A stretch of DNA of 64,000 nucleotides from Euzebya pacifica (GCF_003344865.1 NZ_CP031165.1:1555910-1619909); one strand, 5' to 3'; positions 53,730 to 62,875 are shown, counted from the first letter of the stretch. A program made the numbers and translations. The notes: generated from the letters alone by a model not told the origin.

Positions 53730-55058
53730 GTGACGCACCTTCCCCCCTCGCGTGCCGGTCGTGCTTCGGTGCGCTGGCGTCTGCTCGTGTCCCTGATGGC
53801 CGTTCTGGCCATGCTGGTCCCCACCGTCGTGCCCGGAACTGCCACGGCGCAGAACCAGGACGACCGCCTCGACGAGATCGAGGAGGAGATCGACCAGGCC
53901 GAGAACCAGATCGGCGAGATCGACGCCCAGGTCGACATCTCGCTGGAGGAGCTCGACCGGATCCTCGCCGACCTGCAGGACCTGCAGGAGGAGCTCAACG
54001 CCCGAACGGCAGAGCTGCAGCTGGCCGAGTCCGAGCTGGCGGACCGAGAACGCGTGCTCGTCGCCACGACGACGGAGCTGGACCAGACCGCCGAGCGGCT
54101 GGACGCGACCCGCACGACGCTGGACACCCAGCAGGCCACCTACGAGGCCCGCGTTCGCCAGTCCTACATCACCGCCCGACCCGATCAGACGTTGCGGGTC
54201 TTCAGCTCCAGCGACGTCGCCCAGTTCACCCAGGCCAGCCGCTACGTCGAGGCCATCGTCGAGCGCGACCGTGCCGACTTCGAGCAGATCGACGTGCTGC
54301 GTCGCCAGATCGAGGCCGACGAGGCCGAGCTCGAGCGACTGCGGAGCCAGCAGGCCAGCGACCGAGCGGCAGCCGAGTCCGAGCGCAACCGTGTCGCCGA
54401 CCTCGTGGCCCAGCAGGCCTCCTTGGTCGCCCAGGTCGAGGCTCGTGCCGCCGACAAGCAGGCCGTGCTCGCCGGCCTCGAAGCCGATCGCGACTCCGCC
54501 GAGTCGCTGATCGCCAACCTGCAGGCCGAGTCCGACCAGATCGAGGCCGAGCTGCGCGCCGCGGCCGAAGCCGCCGCCGCACGAGCCGCCGCCGAGGCGG
54601 CCGCCGCGCAGGCATCCTCCGGGTCATCGGGTTCGTCGGGCTCCCCGAGCTCGCCGGCGCCCGCCGTCAGCGGGTCGGGCAGGTTCATCTACCCCGTCAA
54701 CGGGCGGATCTCGTCCAACTACGGCTACCGGGTGCATCCCATCTCGGGCGCCCGACGCCTGCACGCCGGCATGGACATCGCGGCCGGCACCGGCACCCCG
54801 ATCGGGGCAGCCGGCAACGGCACCGTGATCTACGCCGGCTGGCGTGGCGGCTACGGCAACTGCATCATGATCGATCACGGTGGCGGCATCGTGACCCTCT
54901 ACGCGCACCAGAGCAGCCTCGCGACCAGCGTCGGGCAGTCGGTCTCGACCGGGCAGACCATCGGCTACGTGGGCTCCACGGGGTACTCCACCGGCCCGCA
55001 CCTCCACTGGGAGGTCCGCGTCAACGGCTCCCCCGTCGACCCCCGCGGGTACGTCTAG
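53730..55058 (+). CDS. M23-family peptidoglycan endopeptidase (EnvC-like)
   Basis: The 442-residue precursor has a signal peptide (LLVSLMAVLAMLVPTVVPGTATA), a long coiled coil (about 45-290) and a C-terminal LytM/M23 domain with the zinc ligands HAGMD, then LYAHQ and HLHWE. An Ala/Ser/Gly linker joins them. The coiled coil is the part that FtsX usually grips, as for EnvC, PcsB or RipC. It would cut peptidoglycan cross-links during division. The domain keeps all M23 residues, so it is an active hydrolase unlike EnvC itself. It stands directly after ftsEX. Confidence 0.93.
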   Translation: MTHLPPSRAGRASVRWRLLVSLMAVLAMLVPTVVPGTATAQNQDDRLDEIEEEIDQAENQIGEIDAQVDISLEELDRILADLQDLQEELNARTAELQLAESELADRERVLVATTTELDQTAERLDATRTTLDTQQATYEARVRQSYITARPDQTLRVFSSSDVAQFTQASRYVEAIVERDRADFEQIDVLRRQIEADEAELERLRSQQASDRAAAESERNRVADLVAQQASLVAQVEARAADKQAVLAGLEADRDSAESLIANLQAESDQIEAELRAAAEAAAARAAAEAAAAQASSGSSGSSGSPSSPAPAVSGSGRFIYPVNGRISSNYGYRVHPISGARRLHAGMDIAAGTGTPIGAAGNGTVIYAGWRGGYGNCIMIDHGGGIVTLYAHQSSLATSVGQSVSTGQTIGYVGSTGYSTGPHLHWEVRVNGSPVDPRGYV

Positions 55059-55155
55059 GCGTCAGCCCGTCCTCGCTGCCGGTAAAGAGTGCATCAACGA
55101 TGCCGGCAGTCTCCCCGTGAGGGATGTGGGGCTGGCAGGCTGGGAGATCCACGAC

Positions 55156-56388
55156 ATGGCCGACACCCCCACCACCACAGCCGATGCTCCGGAGACCCCC
55201 AACGAGTGGTCCACGGAGTTCCTGCGCCAGCCCGGACGCTTCACCACGGTCCTCGCGATCGGCGTGGCAGCCCTGCTGATCGCCGCGACCGGCATGGCGG
55301 GGTACCGGCTGGGCTCCGACAGCGCCGTTCGTGGCCTCCCCGACGAGTTCGCCAACGTCGAGCTGCTGTTCGACGCCGTCGGCAACGAGGCGGTCGACAG
55401 CCCCGATCCGGACGCGCTGGTCACCGGCGCCATCACCGGGCTCCTCGGCACCCTCGAGGACCCCTACGCCGTCTACTACGACCCGGAGCGGTACTCGGCC
55501 CTGACCGCTGACCTCGACGGCGAGTTCGTCGGTATCGGCATCACCATCGAGGAGCGAACCGACGGCATCTACGTCATCGGCGTGGTCCCCGAGTCGCCGG
55601 CCGAGGAAGCCGGGGTCATGGTCGGCGAGCGGATCACCAGCGTCGACGGGGTGAGCGCCATCGACGGGGCAACGTCGCGCGACGTGGTCGACATGATCGC
55701 CGGTGAGGAGGGCGGCATGGTCACCGTCGGCTTCGACATGGGCGAGGACGGTCCCCGCGAGCTGACGCTGGTCCGTCGCGTGCTGAACCTGCCCGACGTC
55801 CGCTCGCGGGTCCTCGACTCCGGTCACGCCTACGCCCGGATCTCGCAGTTCTCACGGCAGGTCGACACCCAGCTGCAGGAGCAGGTCGAGGCGCTCGTCG
55901 CGGCGGAGGACGTCAACGGCCTGGTGCTGGACCTGCGGGGCAACCCCGGCGGCCTGCTGTCGGAGGCCGTGGAGGTCGTCAGCTTGTTCGTGGAGGAGGG
56001 GCTGGTGGTCCGGGTCGACTCCCGTGACACCAGCGTCGAGCGCGAGGTCACCGGCGATGCCCCGCTGGCCGACATCCCGCTCGTCGTGCTGGTCGACGGC
56101 AACTCGGCATCGGCCAGCGAGATCGTCGCCGGGGCCCTGCAGGACCTCGGGCGGGCCGAGGTCGTCGGTACCCAGACCTTCGGCAAGGGCACCGTCCAGA
56201 CGATCCGCGACCTCGACCTGGGCGCCGGCGTCAAGTTCACGACCGCGGAGTACTTCACCCCGAGCGGCGACTCCATCGAGGGCGTCGGCGTGACCCCGGA
56301 TGTTGCCACCGACGACGACCCCGAGGCCCAGCTGGCCGCTGCCGACGACATCCTGACCCAGCTGATCGCGGAGAGCCCCGGCTTCTGA
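55156..56388 (+). CDS. Carboxy-terminal processing protease (S41, CtpA-like)
   Basis: The 410-residue protein is anchored by one N-terminal helix (TTVLAIGVAALLIAATGMAGY) and has a PDZ domain (FVGIGITIEERTDGIYVIGVVPESPAEEAGV) and an S41 catalytic domain with Ser in DGNSASASEIVAGAL and Lys in TFGKGTVQ. It cuts the C termini of envelope proteins. GGGAG nine bases before ATG 55156 decides for this start over GTG 55117. Its position after an FtsEX-dependent hydrolase suggests a role in controlling wall enzymes. Confidence 0.94.
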   Translation: MADTPTTTADAPETPNEWSTEFLRQPGRFTTVLAIGVAALLIAATGMAGYRLGSDSAVRGLPDEFANVELLFDAVGNEAVDSPDPDALVTGAITGLLGTLEDPYAVYYDPERYSALTADLDGEFVGIGITIEERTDGIYVIGVVPESPAEEAGVMVGERITSVDGVSAIDGATSRDVVDMIAGEEGGMVTVGFDMGEDGPRELTLVRRVLNLPDVRSRVLDSGHAYARISQFSRQVDTQLQEQVEALVAAEDVNGLVLDLRGNPGGLLSEAVEVVSLFVEEGLVVRVDSRDTSVEREVTGDAPLADIPLVVLVDGNSASASEIVAGALQDLGRAEVVGTQTFGKGTVQTIRDLDLGAGVKFTTAEYFTPSGDSIEGVGVTPDVATDDDPEAQLAAADDILTQLIAESPGF

Positions 56389-56412
56389 CCGGCCGGGCGT
56401 GCAGCCACCGTC

Positions 56413-56418
56413 TACCGT
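56413..56418 (+). promoter_or_regulatory. -10 box for leaderless smpB
   Basis: TACCGT ends six bases before the smpB ATG at 56425. Confidence 0.5.
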
Positions 56419-56424
56419 TGGCCC

Positions 56425-56892
56425 ATGGCGAAGAAGACCAAGTCCGACGCGAACACGATCGCGGTCAACCGTCGTGCCCGCTTCGACTACGACATCGACA
56501 CCACCGTCGAGTGCGGCATGGTGCTGGTCGGGACCGAGGTGAAGAGCCTGCGTGCGGGCAAGGCCTCGATCGCCCAGGCGTTCGCCACCGTGCGCGACGG
56601 CGAGCTGTGGCTGTACCAGGCCGAGATCGCCGAGTACGAGTTCGGCAACCGCAACAACCACGAGATCCAGCGGCGTCGCAAGCTGCTGGCCAACCGTCGT
56701 GAGATCGCCGCCATGGAGATCTTCACCCAGGAGCAGGGGCGCACCCTGGTCCCGATGAAGATGTACTGGAAGGACGGCAAGGCCAAGATCCTGATCGGGC
56801 ACGGCGTCGGCAAGGCGCAGCACGACAAGCGTCGGGACCAGGCCAAGAAGGACGCCCAGCGCGAGATCGACCGGGCGCTGCGGCACCGCTGA
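56425..56892 (+). CDS. smpB: SsrA-binding protein SmpB
   Basis: SmpB carries tmRNA into stalled ribosomes for trans-translation. The 155-residue length and motifs fit: TIAVNRRARFDYDIDTTVECGMVLVGTEVKSLR, the LIGHGVGKAQHDKR region and a basic C-terminal helix (RRDQAKKDAQREIDRALR) that enters the mRNA channel. A TACCGT box six bases upstream indicates a leaderless message. Its RNA partner ssrA is 2.4 kb downstream, separated by a gene on the other strand. Confidence 0.97.
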   Translation: MAKKTKSDANTIAVNRRARFDYDIDTTVECGMVLVGTEVKSLRAGKASIAQAFATVRDGELWLYQAEIAEYEFGNRNNHEIQRRRKLLANRREIAAMEIFTQEQGRTLVPMKMYWKDGKAKILIGHGVGKAQHDKRRDQAKKDAQREIDRALRHR

Positions 56893-56923
56893 CACCGACC
56901 GCGTCCCGGCCCTGGGGATGGGT

Positions 56924-59107
56924 TCAGCCGAGGACGGCGGTCGCCCCGAACCCGGCCACGAACGCCATCAGCTCCTGGGCCTCCATGGGCTTGGCGAACA
57001 GGTAGCCCTGGACCGACTGACAGCCGAGCGCCTGCAGCTGCGAGAGCTGTTCCTCCGTCTCGATGCCTTCGGCCACACAGTCCAGCGACAGCGTGCGCGT
57101 CAGGTCGATGATGGTCTTGGCGACGGCCGCGTTGCGCTGGTCGTGCAGCTCGTTGATGAACGACCGGTCGATCTTGAGGATGTCGATGGGCAGGCGCCGG
57201 AGGTAGCTCAGCGAGCTGTAGCCGGTCCCGAAGTCGTCGATGGCGACGGTCACCCCGAGATCGCGCAACAACCCGATCAGGCTGATGCGATGGTCGTCGT
57301 CGACGAGGCCGGACTCGGTCAGCTCGAGGATCAGCCGGGCAGGTTCCAGCCCGCTCTGCGCGAGGAGGTCTCGCACGGTCTCGACGAACGCCGGGCGGAG
57401 CTGCAGGCCGGAGACGTTGACGCCGATCTTGAGGTCTCGACCGGTCACGTCCCATTCGACGGCCTGCTGGACGACCTGGCGGATGGCCCAGTCGCCGAGC
57501 TCGATGATCTGTCCGGACTCCTCGGCGATCGGTATGAACTCGTCGGGCCGGACGTTGCCCCGGGTGGGGGACTGCCAGCGCATCAGGGCCTCGGCGCCGA
57601 TGACGATGCCTCGGCCGGTGTCGACGAGCGGCTGGTAGACCATCCGGAGCTCGTCGTTCTCGATCGCCTGGGCGAGGTCGGCGGTCATGCGAGCCCGGTC
57701 GACCAGCGCGGCGCCCATCGCGGCGGTGAAGACCTCGACACGGTTGCGGCCCTCGCGCTTGGCGGCCTGCACGGCGAGGTCGGCCTCGCTGAGCATGTGG
57801 TCGTGGGTGCCGTCGAGGCGCAGCTGGTCGAGGGACCGGTGGCTGACGCCGACGCAGACGCTGACCTGCTCGCTGCGGGCCGCATACCGGAGCCGTTCCG
57901 CCACCTCCGCCACATCCGCGGGCTCGTCGGCAGGGACGATCACGGCGAACTCGTCACCGCCGACCCGGAAGAGGGTGTGGGTTCCCACCGCGGTCTCGAG
58001 GCGTCGGGCCATGGACCGCAGGACCTGGTCGCCCACGGCGTGACCGTCACGGTCGTTGATCCGCTTGAGGTGGTCGACGTCGAGCAGCACGATCCCCAGG
58101 CCAGAGGACGGCGCCGCCCGCATGGCGGTGAAGGTGTCGTGGAAGGCGGAGGCGTGCTCCAGCCCCGTGACGGAATCTCGCCTGGCCCGGAACCGCAGCT
58201 CGTCGAAGGCGTCGGTCATCCGAAGCGCCGAGGCGACATGTGCGGCGTAGACCTCGAGGACCTGGACCATCGACGGGTCGGTCCGCATGGGGGCGGTGTC
58301 GGCGAGGAGCAGCAGGTCACCGGGATGGCCGCTCCGCAGCGGGACGGCGATCCAGGAGCGCAGGCCGGCGTGCGCCAGTCCGGCGTCGTCCCCGTTGGCG
58401 GAGGGCGCGCCGTGGGTGTAGACGCTCACCGTGCCACCGGTCCAGCCGGCGATCACGTCCAGCTGGGTGTCCTCCAGGTGGTCGAGGATGGGCGATGCCG
58501 GTCCCCAGCTGGCGGACCTGATCCGACCGCCTTCCACCCGACGGACCAGGGCCGAGCTCGTGCCAGCGAGTCCGGGTGCCCGCTCGGCCGCAAGGTGCAG
58601 GATCTCGCCCGGGTCGCGTGCCGTCGCGAGGTCTGGGGTCTCACGTGCCAGCGCCTGCCACGGCGAGTCCTGGCCGGGACCGCCGACGGCCTCGATGGAC
58701 GCCTCGAGGTCCGCAACGATGGTCATGAGGTGGACGAGGTCGTCGTCGGACAGTCCGACGCAGGACTCGATGGCGAACACGCCGACCACTCGGCTGCGAT
58801 ACCGGATGGGGATGCAGACCTCTGCGCCGGTGGAACCGCCCGTCGGGACACGCCCGTCGGTCGCGACGTCACGGACGACGGTGACCTCGCCGCGGGAGAA
58901 GGTCGTGCCGAGGATCCCGACCTGGGGTGGGATGCCGTCGTGGACCCGATCGAAGCCACGCTGGGCGAGGCACCGAAGTCGCTTGGCTCGCTCGACGTAC
59001 ACGCCTGCCCGCGGGAAGCCGGCATCAATGACCCGGTCGACGGCGTCGCCGGCGATGGCCTCGATGGTGATGGCGACCGCAAGCGGCGGCGGAGGAGAGT
59101 TGGTCAT
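56924..59107 (-). CDS. GAF-GGDEF-EAL cyclic-di-GMP protein
   Basis: The 727-residue protein controls the second messenger cyclic di-GMP. Two N-terminal GAF-like regions (about 15-150 and 165-305; VCIPIRYRSRVVGVFAIES and AVPLRSGHPGDLLLLADTA) precede a GGDEF cyclase domain with an intact VGGDEF (near 384) and an EAL phosphodiesterase domain with EALMRW (near 506) and DDFGTGYSSLSYL. Both catalytic sites look intact. The start at 59107 has no ribosome site or clear -10 box; the upstream frame lacks domain character. It lies between smpB and ssrA on the other strand, with an inverted repeat in its upstream region. No membrane helix is seen. Confidence 0.92.
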   Translation of the reverse strand: MTNSPPPPLAVAITIEAIAGDAVDRVIDAGFPRAGVYVERAKRLRCLAQRGFDRVHDGIPPQVGILGTTFSRGEVTVVRDVATDGRVPTGGSTGAEVCIPIRYRSRVVGVFAIESCVGLSDDDLVHLMTIVADLEASIEAVGGPGQDSPWQALARETPDLATARDPGEILHLAAERAPGLAGTSSALVRRVEGGRIRSASWGPASPILDHLEDTQLDVIAGWTGGTVSVYTHGAPSANGDDAGLAHAGLRSWIAVPLRSGHPGDLLLLADTAPMRTDPSMVQVLEVYAAHVASALRMTDAFDELRFRARRDSVTGLEHASAFHDTFTAMRAAPSSGLGIVLLDVDHLKRINDRDGHAVGDQVLRSMARRLETAVGTHTLFRVGGDEFAVIVPADEPADVAEVAERLRYAARSEQVSVCVGVSHRSLDQLRLDGTHDHMLSEADLAVQAAKREGRNRVEVFTAAMGAALVDRARMTADLAQAIENDELRMVYQPLVDTGRGIVIGAEALMRWQSPTRGNVRPDEFIPIAEESGQIIELGDWAIRQVVQQAVEWDVTGRDLKIGVNVSGLQLRPAFVETVRDLLAQSGLEPARLILELTESGLVDDDHRISLIGLLRDLGVTVAIDDFGTGYSSLSYLRRLPIDILKIDRSFINELHDQRNAAVAKTIIDLTRTLSLDCVAEGIETEEQLSQLQALGCQSVQGYLFAKPMEAQELMAFVAGFGATAVLG

Positions 59108-59156
59108 GGTGCGTCCACTCGCCCCATCGGCGCGTCCGTGTCGAACTTGAGGTCCT

Positions 59157-59185
59157 CTTGGCAGTCGTCCGCCGAGGGTGCCAAG
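59157..59185. promoter_or_regulatory. Inverted repeat upstream of the GGDEF-EAL gene and ssrA
   Basis: CTTGGCA-N15-TGCCAAG lies between the divergent GGDEF-EAL gene and tmRNA gene. It may be an operator; no regulator is visible. Confidence 0.4.
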
Positions 59186-59290
59186 AACCGCTTCGGTGTG
59201 GTTGCAGGATGGCTGGAGACTGCTACGTTGAGTGGCTCCCGCCATACCCGGGCGGGACGATCGACAACTGCATAGCGACCTTCGATCTCC

Positions 59291-59645
59291 GGGGGCGACT
59301 GGTTTCGACGGGTGTCGGTCGACTTCGAGAGAGCGAGCCGAGGATGTAGGGCTGCCTCGTTAATCCGCTCTGCAACCTATTAGGTGCCGAAGACAACTTC
59401 GCCCTGGCTGCTTAACTAAGCGCCTGTCCGCCCGAGCCACCGCCTGAGGCAAGGGGTCGGACATCGCAATCAGGCTCCACCGCACAGCCGTCTCCATGGG
59501 CTGAGCGGGACACTTAATCGTGGGGTACGGCGGAAGGCAGATCTGGACCAAGGAGGCCCCCGCCCGACAATTTTCTTGGTCCTACGCTCGTAGCGCTCTC
59601 GAGGACGAGACATTCGGACGGGGGTTCGACTCCCCCCGCCTCCAA
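59291..59645 (+). ncRNA. ssrA: tmRNA (transfer-messenger RNA)
   Basis: The RNA rescues stalled ribosomes and tags their products for proteolysis. The 5' end (GGGGGCG, with GACTGGTTTCGACG next) pairs with the 3' acceptor strand CGCCTCC at 59638-59644, with one G-U pair. A T-arm (59621-59637) with loop TTCGACT precedes it. The tag frame runs from GCC 59386 to stop TAA 59413, giving AEDNFALAA after the charging Ala; TAGGT stands before the resume codon. The CCA end is not encoded (the sequence reads AAGA after the acceptor). The mRNA-like part includes CCTCGTTAA. Length is 355 nt before CCA addition. Confidence 0.93.
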
Positions 59646-59777
59646 GACGGCTTGATGGACCACGGTCCTCGAGACGTCTTGCGGGCGTTCAGCTCTGACT
59701 CGGATGATCGTATTGTTCAGAACCTCGCGCAGGCGAGGCGAGGTTGGCATGGAAGCCAAGAGGGCACCCTCGGATGC

Positions 59778-60581
59778 ATGTCCGTGGAACCCCTCGTTGA
59801 CCAGTCGGTCTCGACCGACGAGCTGGTGGTCCCCAGCAGCGCCCTGGGTGGCCTGCGTCGGCTGAACCTCGTCATGGGGTTGCTGCATGCGGGGTCAGCG
59901 GCCGCGATGCTCGTGCTGTCCAACGACTTCGCCATCCCGATCACGGCGACGTTCGCCGACGGTCCGCCGGGCAGCCCGCTGCCGGCCGCCGAGACGCTGT
60001 TCGAGCTGCCGCTCGGTCCGGCCGTCGCTGCCTTCCTCATCCTGTCGGCCATCGCCCATTTCGTGGTCGCCTCGCCGCTGTGGTTCGGTCGCTACGCCCG
60101 TGACCTCGCCAGCGGCATCAACCGCGCCCGCTGGGTGGAGTACTCGTTGTCCGCCTCGTGGATGATCGTGCTGATCGCCCTGCTTCCCGGCATCACCGAC
60201 GTCGTCGCCCTCGGCGCCCTGTTCGCCGTCAACGCCGGCATGATCCTCTTCGGCTGGATGATGGAGCTGCACAACCGGCGGCTTGCCGAGACCCGGTGGA
60301 CGGCGTTCGTCTTCGGGTGCGTGCTCGGCGTCGTCCCCTGGGCGCTGATCGGCTTCCAGGTCATCGGTGCTGGGTCGGCGGTCCCCACCTTCGTCTACGG
60401 CATCTTCGTCAGCCTCTTCGTGTTCTTCAACTGCTTCGCCGTGAACCAGTGGCTGCAGTACCGCCAGATCGGTCGGTGGCGCGACTACCTCTTCGGCGAG
60501 CGGGTCTACGTGTGGCTCAGCATCACCGCCAAGAGCGTCCTGGCGTGGCAGGTCTTCGCCAACACCCTGATCCCCACCTGA
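59778..60581 (+). CDS. Heliorhodopsin
   Basis: Heliorhodopsins are seven-helix retinal proteins with the N terminus inside the cell, opposite to other microbial rhodopsins; their role is unsettled. The 267-residue protein has seven hydrophobic helices and the family hallmarks: counterion Glu121 in RWVEYSLSASWM of helix 3 and the retinal Schiff-base Lys252 in SITAKSVLAWQVF of helix 7. The usual GERVYVWLS precedes helix 7. The ATG at 59778 gives the right N terminus (the frame to 59520 runs into the tmRNA gene). TTCAGC-N17-TATTGT (59689-59717) is a possible promoter. No retinal or carotenoid synthesis gene is in the window. Confidence 0.9.
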   Translation: MSVEPLVDQSVSTDELVVPSSALGGLRRLNLVMGLLHAGSAAAMLVLSNDFAIPITATFADGPPGSPLPAAETLFELPLGPAVAAFLILSAIAHFVVASPLWFGRYARDLASGINRARWVEYSLSASWMIVLIALLPGITDVVALGALFAVNAGMILFGWMMELHNRRLAETRWTAFVFGCVLGVVPWALIGFQVIGAGSAVPTFVYGIFVSLFVFFNCFAVNQWLQYRQIGRWRDYLFGERVYVWLSITAKSVLAWQVFANTLIPT

Positions 60582-60613
60582 ACCCGCCCGGGCCGGTCTC
60601 GATACGGGCTGAC

Positions 60614-62158
60614 TCAGCGGCCCAGCTGCCCCAGGTCGATCGTGCGCACCGACTGTGCGACGTCGATGACCTCGTTGATGAAGTCCTCCTGCGCCCCGTG
60701 CTTGGGGTCCTCACGGGTGTCGACGGCGAAGGCCACCAGTAGCCGGGCGGCCCGACCGTCGTCCTTCAGCCGAAGGACCCGTCCCAGCCGCTGGATCATC
60801 TGCCGCCGTGTCCGGAACGCGGCCAGCACGAGCGCCAGCTCGGCATCGGGCACGTCGACCCCTTCGTCCAGCACCCGGGGGGCCACGACGACCTGGAGGT
60901 TGCCGTTGCGGAACTGCGCCAGGCGGATCCGACGCTTGTCCTTCGCGAGGTCGCCGTGGATCTCCTCGGCGGGAACGCCGTGGCGCCGCAGCGCGACGGC
61001 CGCGAGCTCGGCCTGCTCGACGGTGTCGGTGAAGACCAGCCCCCGCGTGCCGTCGGTCGCCAGCGACGGCGCAAGGGCATGGACGACCTGCAGCTTGGCG
61101 TCGGCCTGTGCCGCCACGTCTCGACGACGGCGCAGGGCGGACAGGAACGCGCGTGCGGCCACGACCTCGCGCCGGACCTTGGTGTTGGGCCTGCCCTCGG
61201 CACCGGCGGACAGCGCCGCGGCCGCGGCGATCAGCTCCAGCGGAGACTTCGGCAGCCCGTGGGCGACCAGCTCCTTGCGGTGCTGCCGGACCTGCCCGTC
61301 GGCGTTGTCGTAGGCGGACCGTTCACCGTCGGTCAGGGGCACGCCCACGAAGGTGATGTCGAACGGGGCGATGACCCCGTCGGCGGCGGCGTCGGCGAAG
61401 GAGTAGGCCTGCACGACGCCGCCGAAGTAGGGCGCCAGCACCTCCACCAGGCCCTCGTCGTTTCGTTCGTAGGTCGCCGTGAGCGCCAACCGCATCGCGA
61501 ACGCTGGCTTCAGCGCCTCGCCCCAGGTGGGCGCCCCGTAGCGGTGGGCTTCGTCGGCCACCAGCAGTCCGACGGCCCCCGCGGGGAGGTCCACGGGCAG
61601 CGCGGCCGCGGAGTGCGGGGTGGCGATGACCACATGGTGGTCGTGCAGGTCGTCGGCCCGGCCGCCACCCAGCTGGCCGACGCGTGCACCGGGGACCAGC
61701 TCGTGCAGCTGGCGTTGCCACTGCGTCAGCAGGTCCAGCGTGGGCACGATGACCAGCGCACGGCCGTCCTGCGCCAGGCAGGCCCTGATGGCGGCGATGG
61801 CCAGCCGGGTCTTGCCGGTCCCTGTCACCGCCTCGACCACGCCGCTGCAGCCGGCCTGTGCCCACGCCGCGAAGGCCGCGATCTGCCAGTCGCGCAGGGC
61901 AAGGCCATCGAGTGGCCCGTTGGACGGCACGACCGGCGCCTCGGGAGCGGTGGCCGCGGGTTCGTCCAGCAGGATCCAGGTCGGTTTGCCCAGCACGTCC
62001 TCGCGGTGGAACCGTGCGTCCCTGACCAGCGCGCGCTCGAGCACCGCTCGCGAGGCCGAGACACCCGACGCTTTCACCGCCCTGACCAGCCTGGGCGTGG
62101 GCAGGCCGTCGGGGTTGTCGGCCAGCAGTTCGGCAGCCACGTCTTCCACGGTTCGCAT
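60614..62158 (-). CDS. XPB-like superfamily 2 DNA helicase
   Basis: The 514-residue protein is a superfamily 2 helicase of the XPB/ComFA-like type. Motifs seen are Q-like LRDWQIAAFAAW, Walker A TGTGKT near residue 113, motif Ia, DEAH (VADEAHRYG) near 203, LTATYER, then in the second domain LVFTDTVEQAEL, HGDLAKDKRRIRLAQFRNG, VVVAPRVLDEGVDVP and the arginine finger region RTRRQMIQRLGRVLR. An extra N-terminal domain of about 85 residues precedes it. The ATG is eight bases after a TAGCGT box. A DNA-repair role is likely but not shown. Confidence 0.92.
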   Translation of the reverse strand: MRTVEDVAAELLADNPDGLPTPRLVRAVKASGVSASRAVLERALVRDARFHREDVLGKPTWILLDEPAATAPEAPVVPSNGPLDGLALRDWQIAAFAAWAQAGCSGVVEAVTGTGKTRLAIAAIRACLAQDGRALVIVPTLDLLTQWQRQLHELVPGARVGQLGGGRADDLHDHHVVIATPHSAAALPVDLPAGAVGLLVADEAHRYGAPTWGEALKPAFAMRLALTATYERNDEGLVEVLAPYFGGVVQAYSFADAAADGVIAPFDITFVGVPLTDGERSAYDNADGQVRQHRKELVAHGLPKSPLELIAAAAALSAGAEGRPNTKVRREVVAARAFLSALRRRRDVAAQADAKLQVVHALAPSLATDGTRGLVFTDTVEQAELAAVALRRHGVPAEEIHGDLAKDKRRIRLAQFRNGNLQVVVAPRVLDEGVDVPDAELALVLAAFRTRRQMIQRLGRVLRLKDDGRAARLLVAFAVDTREDPKHGAQEDFINEVIDVAQSVRTIDLGQLGR

Positions 62159-62166
62159 CCCGGAGG

Positions 62167-62172
62167 ACGCTA
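62167..62172 (-). promoter_or_regulatory. -10 box for the leaderless helicase gene
   Basis: TAGCGT on the minus strand ends eight bases before the ATG at 62158. Confidence 0.5.
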
Positions 62173-62188
62173 CCCGTGGGCTGTGACA

Positions 62189-62875
62189 TCAAGGTTGACC
62201 ACCGACATCGACGCCGTGCGCCCAGAGCAGCGCCCGTACCGCCAGGCCGAAGGCGGCCGCGGCCAGCAGCACGGTGACGACGTCCTCGACCACGCCCGCA
62301 GTCCGGAACACGCCCACGCCGAACCGGCGACGCAGCGGCCAGAGGAGCGGCACGCCGTCCGGGGTCAACAGGTCCCCGACGACATGCGCCAGCATTCCGC
62401 CCGCCACCGCAACGGTGAACCAGCCACCCACCGGGACCCGACCGGTGAGGACCAGCGCCGCCGACCCGGCCGCGGCCGCCAGGAAGCCCACCAGCGAGGC
62501 CCGGCCCCCGAAGGACTCCGCGAGGAGCGGACCCGCGACGGCGACGAGCACGGCCACGATCGCCGCGGCCGGGACGACGGCGCCCGGGTCGACCACGAAC
62601 AGCTGGACCGCCGACCCCGCGGCCGCGACGAACAGCAGGCTGTGGGTCGCCTGTCGATGCCCTCCCGCGAGCATCCTGACGACCGACCCCAAGGCGCGCG
62701 TGGTCAGCCCCCCGCTCCGGCTGATCGTCGATCCGGGATGGTCGAGGTCGGGAGCCGTCGCCGCCCCGGCGCTCAGCAGGGTGCCCACCACCACGGCAGC
62801 GGGAGCGATCGACAGCGTCGGCGCCACCGCGAGGAACGCAGCGGCACCGGACAGGGCATGGCCCCTGGCCTGCAT
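62189..62875 (-). CDS. YdjM/DUF457-family membrane hydrolase
   Basis: The 228-residue membrane protein resembles the YdjM/DUF457 group of membrane-bound metal-dependent hydrolases: an N-terminal GHALSGAAAFLA, the metal-binding APDLDHPGSTISRS, GGHRQATHSLLF and, later, HVVGDLLTPDGVPLLWPL. Some of these are LexA-regulated; no LexA box is seen here. About six hydrophobic helices are predicted. ATG 62875 is the first plausible start and lacks a strong ribosome site. The gene lies 63 bases after another membrane metalloprotein gene on the same strand. Confidence 0.83.
   Translation of the reverse strand: MQARGHALSGAAAFLAVAPTLSIAPAAVVVGTLLSAGAATAPDLDHPGSTISRSGGLTTRALGSVVRMLAGGHRQATHSLLFVAAAGSAVQLFVVDPGAVVPAAAIVAVLVAVAGPLLAESFGGRASLVGFLAAAAGSAALVLTGRVPVGGWFTVAVAGGMLAHVVGDLLTPDGVPLLWPLRRRFGVGVFRTAGVVEDVVTVLLAAAAFGLAVRALLWAHGVDVGGQP

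Noticed and set aside
56918-59275. Long open frame on the plus strand across the GGDEF-EAL gene (785 codons)
   Set aside because: It is antisense to an intact GAF-GGDEF-EAL reading frame and has low-complexity composition with no start signal.
59520-59777. N-terminal extension of the heliorhodopsin upstream to 59520
   Set aside because: The frame runs into the tmRNA acceptor and T-arm, and family members begin near the ATG at 59778.
59645-59777. tRNA gene or attachment site after the tmRNA 3' end
   Set aside because: tmRNA genes are frequent integration sites, but no integrase, direct repeat of the 3' end or phage-like gene is present here.
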